A DNA stretch of 5,476 nucleotides from NCBI GenBank assembly GCA_021779415.1, contig JAJYAS010000280.1, positions 1 through 5,476 on the forward strand, written 5' to 3'. A model generated the notes under the pieces. That model saw only the letters and a list, made by a program, of their open reading frames with translations, had not been told where the DNA came from and did no database searches. Below, one piece after another: positions 1 to 5,464 of this stretch (position 1 is its first letter; every line of letters begins with the position of its first letter). The position numbers and the translations under genes were made by a program. The stretch is from Bacillota bacterium (lineage in GTDB: Bacteria > Bacillota_B > Desulfitobacteriia > Desulfitobacteriales > Desulfitobacteriaceae).

Positions 1-108
1 CCGAAAAAACCTAAGAACAAAGAATCGCTTAGTCAACTACACAACTGGATTAGTGATTTGCCCAGTTATATCAAGGCTTTATTCGCACAACTGGTGTGCG
101 AAAGTTGA
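1..108 (+). CDS. C-terminal end of an upstream protein, possibly a transposase (partial)
   Basis: Frame 1 is open from the window edge for 35 codons and stops with TGA at 106-108. The visible tail includes SQLHNWISDLPSYIKALF and ends in VCES. It reads like a real protein end: a charged Lys-rich stretch, then an amphipathic helix, with no rare-residue clutter. The style (a WI.DLPSYIK.LF helix and a C-terminal CES) reminds me of the ends of IS4-like DDE transposases in Clostridia, but this is an impression from memory and no catalytic residue is in view. A 35-codon open frame can also occur by chance, so the call is tentative. The last 30 bases of coding sequence contain a perfect inverted repeat (82-102). 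Whether the gene is intact or broken cannot be seen from here. Confidence 0.42.
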   Translation, partial: PKKPKNKESLSQLHNWISDLPSYIKALFAQLVCES

Positions 109-121
109 GTTAGTGATCTGC
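41..121. repeat. Two interleaved short direct repeats
   Basis: CACAACTGG occurs at 40-48 and 86-94. TTAGTGATTTGC (50-61) recurs as TTAGTGATCTGC (110-121), 11 of 12 bases identical and exactly 60 bp apart. The second pair straddles the stop codon at 106-108, so it is not explained by coding constraint alone. ATCTGCG at 116-122 recurs at 173-179, on the far side of the 133-168 hairpin. These could be recombinase-binding repeats at the end of a mobile element or remnants of duplication. The copies are short, so chance remains possible. Confidence 0.4.
82..102. repeat. Inverted repeat, 8-bp arms, 5-nt loop
   Basis: TTCGCACA (82-89) and TGTGCGAA (95-102) are perfect reverse complements around the loop ACTGG. 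The repeat lies at the 3' end of the partial upstream reading frame and ends four bases before its TGA. There is no T-run after it on either strand, so it is not a canonical intrinsic terminator. It may protect a 3' end or be part of a mobile-element end; function is unknown. Confidence 0.6.
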
Positions 122-477
122 GATTAAGAGACATATTAGCATAATTCTTATCACAATTATGCTAATATATCAATCTGCGTAGGTCTACTTGTCATCGGTT
201 ACTCTGCCATTTCGGAATACCGGAATGACCTCTCTATGGACTACCATCAAAACCTAGCACAAGGCATGTGTGTAAGGCTCTACAGCTTCCCTAATTCAGG
301 AAATTAATATATTTCACATTGTTATAAGCGAGTTAGGAAATAAAAAAAGCACCGGTTGCTAAGCCGATACTCAGAAAGTATACTGAAGCTTCGACCAGGT
401 ACTTGATTCCCTTAAAATTCCCATTATTAGGTTTAACATTTTCTTAATACAACGTTCCTCGAAGAAAAGCAAATAAA
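109..477. other. Non-coding region upstream of the PBP gene, rich in hairpins
   Basis: No convincing gene is seen here. One + frame is open from 140 to a TAA at 305-307, but its only ATG is at 236, there is no ribosome binding site, and I do not recognise the peptide. A second hairpin at 208-227 pairs CATTTCGG with CCGGAATG (one T-G wobble, loop AATA). The right arm can instead pair with GTCAT..CGG at 191-198, so two mutually exclusive folds are possible. Around 290-308 lies a sequence with a close counterpart at 5321-5338. A GCCGATAC at 363-370 resembles a flagellar sigma-factor -10 but has a poor -35 partner. No tRNA, rRNA or known riboswitch consensus was seen. Confidence 0.6.
133..168. 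repeat. Perfect 14-bp inverted repeat (AT-rich hairpin), 8-nt loop
   Basis: ATATTAGCATAATT (133-146) is exactly complementary to AATTATGCTAATAT (155-168), with loop CTTATCAC. It starts 24 bp after the stop codon of the partial upstream frame, where a terminator would be expected. Neither strand has a T-tract directly after the stem, so it is not a standard intrinsic terminator. It could be an mRNA 3'-end stabiliser, a protein-binding palindrome or part of an insertion-element end. Confidence 0.65.
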
Positions 478-498
478 TGCTATACTATTACATAGAAT
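473..498 (+). promoter_or_regulatory. SigE-like (mother-cell) promoter candidate for the PBP gene
   Basis: CATAGAAT (491-498) matches the SigE -10 pattern CATACAAT at seven of eight positions. Upstream, GCAAATA (469-475) is only a partial -35, with ATA at 473-475 and a 15-nt gap, slightly short for the known spacing. SpoVD genes of Bacillus are SigE-dependent, which makes this worth noting, but it overlaps the SigA-type candidate and at most one may be real. Confidence 0.25.
478..486 (+). promoter_or_regulatory. Extended -10 SigA-type promoter candidate for the PBP gene
   Basis: TGCTATACT (478-486) matches an extended -10 (TG-n-TATAAT) with five of six hexamer bases. No good -35 lies 17 bp upstream, which is tolerable for an extended -10 promoter. 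The start of transcription would be near 492-494, giving a leader of about 110 nt before the GTG at 604. Confidence 0.4.
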
Positions 499-512
499 GT
501 CCATTTTGGACA
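498..512. promoter_or_regulatory. 15-bp perfect dyad, candidate operator at the promoter
   Basis: TGTCCA (498-503) and TGGACA (507-512) are exact reverse complements around TTT. The dyad lies directly after the extended -10 (478-486) and touches the SigE-like -10, so a bound protein would block transcription initiation. The regulator is unknown; I do not recognise the motif as a known operator. Confidence 0.4.
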
Positions 513-526
513 GGTTATGACTTTTC

Positions 527-550
527 TCCCTTCAATGGAGGGGACTTTTT
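527..550 (+). other. Leader hairpin followed by a short T-run, possible attenuator
   Basis: TCCCTT (527-532) can pair with GGAGGG (538-543, including two G-T wobbles) around a 5-nt loop, and ACTTTTT follows at 544-550. It sits in the predicted 5' leader of the PBP gene. The stem is short and imperfect and the T-run is only five long, so strong termination is unlikely. GACTTTT also occurs as a direct repeat at 519-525 and 543-549. Confidence 0.22.
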
Positions 551-589
551 GCGAATAGTTAGTCCACTGTTCAATTATTGGGGTAAAAA

Positions 590-599
590 GAAGGGAAGG
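590..599 (+). promoter_or_regulatory. Ribosome binding site supporting the GTG start at 604
   Basis: GAAGGGAAGG (590-599) is a purine-rich Shine-Dalgarno-like stretch; the core AAGGG ends 8 nt before GTG 604-606. No ATG near this point gives a better start, and the protein beginning here has the expected short basic tail before its membrane segment. Confidence 0.6.
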
Positions 600-603
600 T
601 ATA

Positions 604-2631
604 GTGAACAACTTGGCAACAAAAAGAAGACGTCCTACATATTTTTCACGTGACCGTTGGGTCCAACTATTCTTAGCCTGTGTAATGCTCGTTGTGTTTG
701 GCAGGCTCATTGACCTTCAAGTCGTTCAAGCTTCAGCACTCCAGGAAAAAGGGACTGAACGGCGAACGAACGATCAAAACCTCCAACCACAAAGAGGTGC
801 TATTTTCGATGCCCAAGGGGATGTGTTGGCACAAAGTATTCCCGTCAAAGAGGTCTATGCAGACCCCAAGATGCTGAACGACTTGATTGCTAAAAAGCAG
901 TTCAAAAGCACTAAAGAAGAAATTGCCCAAAAACTCGGAAGTATCCTAGGCATAGAGTCCCCCAGCATACTGTCTAGCCTTAATAAAAACTCATCTTGGA
1001 TTAGTCTTGCCCATCAAGTAGACATCCCTAAAGCGGACGAAATTATGGCCTTGAAAATTCCGGGAGTAGGCTTAAATGATGAAGAGAAACGTGTCAATCC
1101 GATGGGAAGTTTTGCGGCCTCAGCCCTTGGAATTGTCAAGCAAGATGGTCATGGTGTGGAAGGGATTGAGTCCTTTTATGATAACGTACTATATGGAAAA
1201 CCAGGGTTCATATCTCAGGAAACAGATACCCAAGCGCGTTCTATTTTAGGCGCGCCTTATCAACGGGACCCTTCAAGTCCAGGCGATAACCTATCGTTAA
1301 CCCTCGATTCAACCGTACAATATTTGATCGAACAACAACTTGACCAATTACAACAAACCACGAAAGCAAAGAGTGTGACGATTTTAGCCATGGATCCTAA
1401 AACCGGACGTGTTTTGGGCATGGGATCTCGCCCTACCTTTGATCCTTCAAATTATAATAAAGTCGCTCCTGATGTTCGTCGCAACCTAGCCATAAGCATG
1501 TCGTATGAACCAGGATCCACCTTCAAGACTATTACAGGATCAGCCGCTTTGGAAGAGGGAGCTATAACCCCTAATGAAACGTTTTATGACCCTGGGTATC
1601 TTCAGGTTGGGCCTCGTGTAATTACTAACTGGGATTCAAACCAACAATCCCGCGGGAACACTACGTTCACACAAGGAATGCAGTCGTCCTCAAATGTGGT
1701 TCTTGCTCAGGTTGGCATGAAATTGGGTATGAATTCTTTTTATACTTATTTAAAGGCTTTTGGATTTGGCTCCAAAACCGGTATTGATATTTCCGGTGAA
1801 CAAAGTGGCATCCTTGTTCCGCAAGACAAAGCTAAAGAGCTGGATCTAGCAACAATGTCCTTCGGCCAAGCTAATTCAGTGACACCTATTCAATTATTAA
1901 CTGCTATTTCGGCAATTGCTAATGGAGGAACACTGTATCGTCCTTATATTGTCGATAAAATTACCGCTCCTGATGGTCAGCTTGTTCAACAACAAAAGCC
2001 CACTCCCATACGGCAAGTTATCTCAAAAGAGACTGCCTCACAAATGACAGGTGTCCTTGAACAAGTTGTTTCTAATGGAACCGGATATCTGGCTAAAATC
2101 CCCGGGATTAATGTTGCGGGTAAAACAGGAACTGCTCAGAAAATAGACCCTAAAACCGGAAATTATTCCGCAACTGATTTCATTGCCTCATTAGCAGCGT
2201 ACGCACCCGCTGAAAACCCTAAAATTGCGTTGCTAGTTATTATTGACACCCCAAAAATGGGAGATGGACAGCATGATGGAGGGCCGCTGTGCGGCCCTCC
2301 AGTCAAAGCTATTCTTGAGGGAGCACTTCAATATTATGGCACTCCCGTGTCCTCAAATACCCAGAGCGACGTTTCGATTTCTCCTAATGACCCTGCTGTC
2401 AGGCCCTCGCCCAAACCCGTTACACCGGAACGCGCCCCCACTGGAGAAGAAGTCGTAATACCTGATTTAACTGGCCTGACTATGCGTCAAGTTGGAAATG
2501 TCTTGGGAAAATTAGAACTTCACTTTAATTTCACTGGTAGTGGCTTGGCAAATCAGCAATCCCCCCCAGCAGGAAAAGTGGTTACTAAGGGCACGAGCCT
2601 TGATGTTAACTTTTCTTCCCTTTCTCCGTAA
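604..2631 (+). CDS. Class B penicillin-binding protein, SpoVD/PbpB (FtsI) type, with one PASTA domain
   Basis: A D,D-transpeptidase that cross-links peptidoglycan peptides outside the membrane, the target of beta-lactams. 675 residues from a GTG start. In order: basic cytoplasmic tail (KRRR, 7-10), one membrane anchor (about 19-37), a PBP dimerisation domain (about 60-215, with RGAIFDAQGDVLAQS at 64-78 and GHGVEGIE at 182-189), a transpeptidase domain (about 255-575), a Pro-rich linker (about 581-613) and one PASTA domain (about 614-672). All catalytic motifs are present: STFK with nucleophile S305, SSN at 362-364, KTGT at 507-510. Length and the single PASTA fit SpoVD (cortex synthesis) better than PbpB, which usually has two. 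But the two active-site-proximal cysteines of Bacillus SpoVD appear replaced (near N342 and S363; the only Cys are C26 and C563), and no dcw-cluster genes adjoin. It may be a paralogue with a sporulation or septal role. Its 3' end overlaps the convergent gene by 26 bp. Confidence 0.95.
   Translation: MNNLATKRRRPTYFSRDRWVQLFLACVMLVVFGRLIDLQVVQASALQEKGTERRTNDQNLQPQRGAIFDAQGDVLAQSIPVKEVYADPKMLNDLIAKKQFKSTKEEIAQKLGSILGIESPSILSSLNKNSSWISLAHQVDIPKADEIMALKIPGVGLNDEEKRVNPMGSFAASALGIVKQDGHGVEGIESFYDNVLYGKPGFISQETDTQARSILGAPYQRDPSSPGDNLSLTLDSTVQYLIEQQLDQLQQTTKAKSVTILAMDPKTGRVLGMGSRPTFDPSNYNKVAPDVRRNLAISMSYEPGSTFKTITGSAALEEGAITPNETFYDPGYLQVGPRVITNWDSNQQSRGNTTFTQGMQSSSNVVLAQVGMKLGMNSFYTYLKAFGFGSKTGIDISGEQSGILVPQDKAKELDLATMSFGQANSVTPIQLLTAISAIANGGTLYRPYIVDKITAPDGQLVQQQKPTPIRQVISKETASQMTGVLEQVVSNGTGYLAKIPGINVAGKTGTAQKIDPKTGNYSATDFIASLAAYAPAENPKIALLVIIDTPKMGDGQHDGGPLCGPPVKAILEGALQYYGTPVSSNTQSDVSISPNDPAVRPSPKPVTPERAPTGEEVVIPDLTGLTMRQVGNVLGKLELHFNFTGSGLANQQSPPAGKVVTKGTSLDVNFSSLSP
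2277..2301. repeat. Perfect 11-bp GC-rich inverted repeat inside the PBP gene
   Basis: TGGAGGGCCGC (2277-2287) and GCGGCCCTCCA (2291-2301) are exact reverse complements around TGT. The codons give GGPLCGPP (559-566), a loop near the end of the transpeptidase domain where relatives usually have a GG..A.P-type sequence. It is by far the most GC-rich short stretch of the gene and would form a very stable mRNA hairpin. There is no T-run after it. Confidence 0.7.
2606..2631. other. 26-bp tail-to-tail overlap of two convergent genes
   Basis: The PBP stop (TAA, 2629-2631, + strand) lies inside the c-di-GMP gene, and the stop of the latter (TTA on +, 2606-2608) lies inside the PBP gene. The shared bases encode PBP residues 668-675 and residues 823-830 of the c-di-GMP enzyme, both outside the conserved domains. 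I found no stem-plus-T-run terminator in the overlap or close to it on either strand. Confidence 0.9.
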
Positions 2632-5098
2632 TATTACTCGTCGGAACGTGTCGCTCCGCAAAGGTACCTTCCAACAGTTCTTCCATCGGTGCCGGTTTCG
2701 CCATCAGAAATCCCTGCACTTCATCGCAGCCCTTAGCGCGAAGAAAATCAAGCTGTGCCTCAGTTTCTACCCCTTCAGCAATCACTTTAAGCCCCAAATT
2801 TTGGGCAAGTTGAATGATGGTCAGAACAATAGCATTCCCGTCCGAATGGGTATTAAGTACAGAGATAAACGAGCGATCAATTTTCAAAGTGTTCAGTGGG
2901 AATCGACTTAAATAACTTAAGGAAGAAAAGCCCGTGCCGAAATCATCAATTGAGAGGCGTATCCCCATGCTCTTGAGTTTTCGTAGGATTTCGACACTTA
3001 ATCTCACATTCTCCATGCTCAAGCTTTCCGTGATTTCTAGTTCCAGCCACTCTGCCTCTAAGCCAGTCTCTGAGAGAATCTCTGCAACCCTACTGACCAG
3101 ATCTTTTTCTCGGAATTGACGTGCCGATAAGTTAACTGCTACGCGGACAGGTGGGTAGCCCATGTCCTGCCAATGTTTGTTTTGGGCGCAGGCAGTACGC
3201 AGGACCCATTCCCCTAAAGGCAAGATAAGACCACTGTCTTCGGCGATAGAGATAAATTTCCCTGGCAGGAGCAAGCCACGTTCTGGATGCTGCCAGCGAA
3301 CCAAAGCTTCCATCCCACAGAACTGCCCGTCACCCAGTCGATATTGTGGCTGGTAATAAAGGACGAACTCTTGCCGCTCTAAAGCCCGGCGCATTTCATT
3401 TTGAATCGCCAGACGCTCAGAAAGCCGCTCATTCAAGGATAGGGTATAGAATTGATAGTGGTTGCGACCTTCAGTTTTCGCCTGATACATGGCCATATCC
3501 GCATGTTGAATGAGAAGCTCTGGTTCCTCCCCATCCACAGGATAGAGCGCGATCCCCAAGCTGGCTGTAATAAAGATATCTTGTTCAAGAAGTTGAAAAG
3601 GAGCATTAAAGGACAGCAAAACTTTTTGGGCCACTTGAGCGGCTTGTTGTTCTAAGGATAATTCCGGCAAAAGAATGAGAAATTCATCCCCTCCCTGTCG
3701 AGCTACGGTATCTTCCTGACGCAACGAGCGTGTCAGGCGTTCCCCCACCTGACACAATAAGCTATCCCCTGCAGCATGACCCAAGGTGTCATTCACAAGT
3801 TTAAAGTCATCCAAATCGAAAAAAAATACAGCCACTTGTTCTTGGCGACGCCGAGCTTGTAAAATTGCTTGATGAGCACGGTCTTTAAATAAAAGACGAT
3901 TGGGTAGATCTGTCAGAGCGTCATGGTGCGCTTGGTGTGACAGACGTCGCAGAAGAAGCCTTTTCTCACTGACATCATGAAAAACCAACACAGCTCCAAT
4001 TACTTGCCCTTCTCTATCACGAATGGGCGCTGCTGTATCCTCAATGGGAAAGGCCTGTTGACCGTCACGATGTCTGAGCATGGCATGGTTAGCCAAGGCA
4101 ATCGTGCACTGTTCTAGGAGACATTGTCGTACAGGTTGGGGCAAAACCTCCTTAGTGCTTTCATGGCAGATATCAAAAACGTGTTCAATCTCTAGGCCTT
4201 GAGCTTCCTCCTGCGTCCATCCCGTCAACGTTTGAGCCACAGGATTGAGATAAGTGATCCGTCCTTTTACATCCGTGGTCAAGACGCCATCCCCAATTGA
4301 AGCCAACGTCACTTGAGCGCGTTCCTGTTCGTGCCAAAGTACTTGCTCAATTAGTTTACGATCAGTAATGTCCTGAATCGTGCCCATCAAACGAACTAGT
4401 TTTGAATGATGATCGAATTTGAGTTCTCCCAGACCATGCACCCAACGTTCTTCTCCATCCCTAACCCGAATGATTTTATATTCATAGTCGAACCGTTGTT
4501 GTTTCGTCTCCACCTGGACATAATGACCCGAAAGTTTTTCACGCCAATCTGGATGAACGATGCCCAACCATCCCTCTACTGTATTAGGGTAGTCTTTGTC
4601 AATTCCAAAAATAGTTTCGAGTTCGTCCGATGATTTCCATAGTCCAGTCTGGAAATCCAATACATAACTTCCGATACGTCCAATCTCCTGAGATTTACGC
4701 AATAAACTTTCACTGTTCCGCAAGGCTTCATTGATAGTTTGACGCTCCGTAATATCTCTCACTATACTCACAAGAACCCGTTTGTTCTCGTATAAAGTTC
4801 CCTGTGAACTGACCTCAACATGGATGGGGGTACCATCTTGGCGATAATGAATCGTTTCAAAAATAAGCCCTTCTTGACCCGCCACTTTCATTTGTTCGAG
4901 TACTGATAGTTTTTCATCAGCTCCCCTTAACTTAAATATCTTCATAGCCAAAAATTCTTCCAGACTATAGCCATACATTTTTAGGGCGGCAGGATTGACT
5001 TCCAGAATATCTCCATTCTGACCAATGAAAAATATAGCATCATTCGCCCTTTCGGCAAGGATCTGATATTTTTGAAGTCTCTTCTTAAGCTCATCCAT
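2606..5098 (-). CDS. PAS-PAS-PAS-GGDEF-EAL cyclic-di-GMP synthase/phosphodiesterase
   Basis: A soluble cytoplasmic signalling enzyme that could make c-di-GMP from GTP (GGDEF) and cleave it to pGpG (EAL). 830 residues, no membrane segment or signal peptide. PAS1 about 8-118 (ends VRDITERQ), PAS2 about 132-248 with a PAC-like end (GTIQDITDRK), a short helical linker about 247-263, PAS3 about 264-380 (DGVLTTD... VFHDVSEKR), GGDEF about 388-547, EAL about 560-810. GGDEF signature 469-473 is intact; an inhibitory I-site RxxD (R460, D463) lies five residues before it. EAL signature at 597-599, with N656, E688, D718/D719, K739, E775 and Q795 all matching phosphodiesterase residues, and loop 6 DDFGTGFSS. 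Thus both halves look competent; in the family one activity often dominates, with the GGDEF domain acting as a GTP-binding regulator. The PAS ligands cannot be predicted. The ATG start is supported by a helix leading directly into PAS1. It is convergent with the PBP gene, not co-transcribed. Confidence 0.96.
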   Translation of the reverse strand: MDELKKRLQKYQILAERANDAIFFIGQNGDILEVNPAALKMYGYSLEEFLAMKIFKLRGADEKLSVLEQMKVAGQEGLIFETIHYRQDGTPIHVEVSSQGTLYENKRVLVSIVRDITERQTINEALRNSESLLRKSQEIGRIGSYVLDFQTGLWKSSDELETIFGIDKDYPNTVEGWLGIVHPDWREKLSGHYVQVETKQQRFDYEYKIIRVRDGEERWVHGLGELKFDHHSKLVRLMGTIQDITDRKLIEQVLWHEQERAQVTLASIGDGVLTTDVKGRITYLNPVAQTLTGWTQEEAQGLEIEHVFDICHESTKEVLPQPVRQCLLEQCTIALANHAMLRHRDGQQAFPIEDTAAPIRDREGQVIGAVLVFHDVSEKRLLLRRLSHQAHHDALTDLPNRLLFKDRAHQAILQARRRQEQVAVFFFDLDDFKLVNDTLGHAAGDSLLCQVGERLTRSLRQEDTVARQGGDEFLILLPELSLEQQAAQVAQKVLLSFNAPFQLLEQDIFITASLGIALYPVDGEEPELLIQHADMAMYQAKTEGRNHYQFYTLSLNERLSERLAIQNEMRRALERQEFVLYYQPQYRLGDGQFCGMEALVRWQHPERGLLLPGKFISIAEDSGLILPLGEWVLRTACAQNKHWQDMGYPPVRVAVNLSARQFREKDLVSRVAEILSETGLEAEWLELEITESLSMENVRLSVEILRKLKSMGIRLSIDDFGTGFSSLSYLSRFPLNTLKIDRSFISVLNTHSDGNAIVLTIIQLAQNLGLKVIAEGVETEAQLDFLRAKGCDEVQGFLMAKPAPMEELLEGTFAERHVPTSNITEKGKKS

Positions 5099-5105
5099 GT
5101 TATAT

Positions 5106-5114
5106 TCCGCCCTT
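5106..5114 (-). promoter_or_regulatory. Ribosome binding site of the PAS-GGDEF-EAL gene
   Basis: On the minus strand AAGGGCGGA lies 7 nt before the ATG at 5098. It is an imperfect Shine-Dalgarno (a C interrupts the purine run), suggesting moderate translation. Confidence 0.5.
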
Positions 5115-5179
5115 ATTCAAACGTTTTCATTTGCATTTCTTCTTAAAATGAATTAGTTATCTCTTGACTCACTCTCAAA

Positions 5180-5206
5180 TTTCGACGTATTTAGTTCTAT
5201 TCCTGC
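5180..5206 (-). promoter_or_regulatory. SigH-like promoter candidate for the PAS-GGDEF-EAL gene
   Basis: On the minus strand GCAGGAATA (5206-5198) fits the Bacillus SigH -35 pattern RnAGGAWWW completely. After exactly 11 nt, GTCGAAA (5186-5180) fits RnnGAAT except for the last base. The transcript would start near 5173, giving a leader of about 75 nt. The same -10 segment, CGTCGAA, also resembles a Spo0A box (TGTCGAA). I saw no good SigA promoter in this region. The consensus is recalled from Bacillus and may differ in this organism. Confidence 0.38.
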
Positions 5207-5245
5207 CTATTTTTCCATATCATCCTAAATATTTTAGACAAGCCA

Positions 5246-5261
5246 TTCAACTTTAGTTGAA
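5246..5261. promoter_or_regulatory. 16-bp perfect dyad upstream of the PAS-GGDEF-EAL gene
   Basis: TTCAACT (5246-5252) and AGTTGAA (5255-5261) are exact reverse complements around TT. The size and close spacing are typical of an operator for a dimeric helix-turn-helix regulator (MarR-like dyads look similar). It lies about 40 bp upstream of the SigH-like -35, a possible activator position. The regulator is unknown. Confidence 0.35.
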
Positions 5262-5401
5262 CTATTTCACTTTTCGTTTCTCTCCTTCAGTTCACCTACT
5301 CATAAGATCCTTAAGCCTTTCCTAATTAAGAAATTAATTCATGACTGATTTCACTGCAGAAAGTCAAAAAGCAATATAGAGAGAGCACGTTAAGCGGAAT
5401 T
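5262..5401. other. AT-rich non-coding stretch
   Basis: No gene is recognised here. An ATG at 5341 opens a frame of only 12 codons before TAG. CCTAATTAAGAAATTAAT (5321-5338) resembles 290-308 on the other side of the gene pair and can form a 6-bp AT stem with a GAAA loop (5324-5339). No riboswitch consensus, including that of the c-di-GMP class I (GEMM) aptamer, was seen on either strand. Confidence 0.5.
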
Positions 5402-5464
5402 TGCGTAAGCGAACGCAGACGATAAAGCGTTAAGCACGCCAATGGGACTTGTCCATGGATGGAC
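5388..5464. other. Cluster of three small hairpins and a direct repeat at the window edge
   Basis: CGTTAAGC occurs at 5388-5395 and 5428-5435, exactly 40 bp apart. Three stems follow each other: TGCGT/ACGCA (5402-5406 with 5413-5417), GCGT/ACGC (5427-5430 with 5436-5439), and GTCCAT/ATGGAC (5451-5456 with 5459-5464). Base composition is more GC-rich than in the preceding AT-rich stretch. Frames on both strands are partly open to the window end, but none has a start with a ribosome binding site. It may be the start of a structured RNA, a repeat element or a mobile element; I do not recognise it. Confidence 0.35.

Noticed and set aside
363..370. GCCGATAC as a flagellar-type (SigD) -10 element
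   Set aside because: A TAAA lies 18 nt upstream rather than about 15, the motif is likely to occur by chance in a window of this size, and no flagellar gene is present.
480..710. 76-codon open frame on the minus strand over the PBP promoter and 5' end
   Set aside because: It overlaps the PBP start and leader antisense, has no recognisable domain, and its composition looks like a shadow.
2561..2567. Run of seven C in the PASTA region as a phase-variation tract
   Set aside because: Seven is short, it encodes SPP naturally within the PASTA fold, and nothing suggests selection for slippage; slippage would only alter the last 20 or so residues and add a shadow-frame tail.
2540..2911. 123-codon open frame on the + strand across the gene junction
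   Set aside because: It lies out of frame over the PBP PASTA region and antisense to the EAL domain; the Arg/Phe-rich, low-complexity sequence has no family resemblance.
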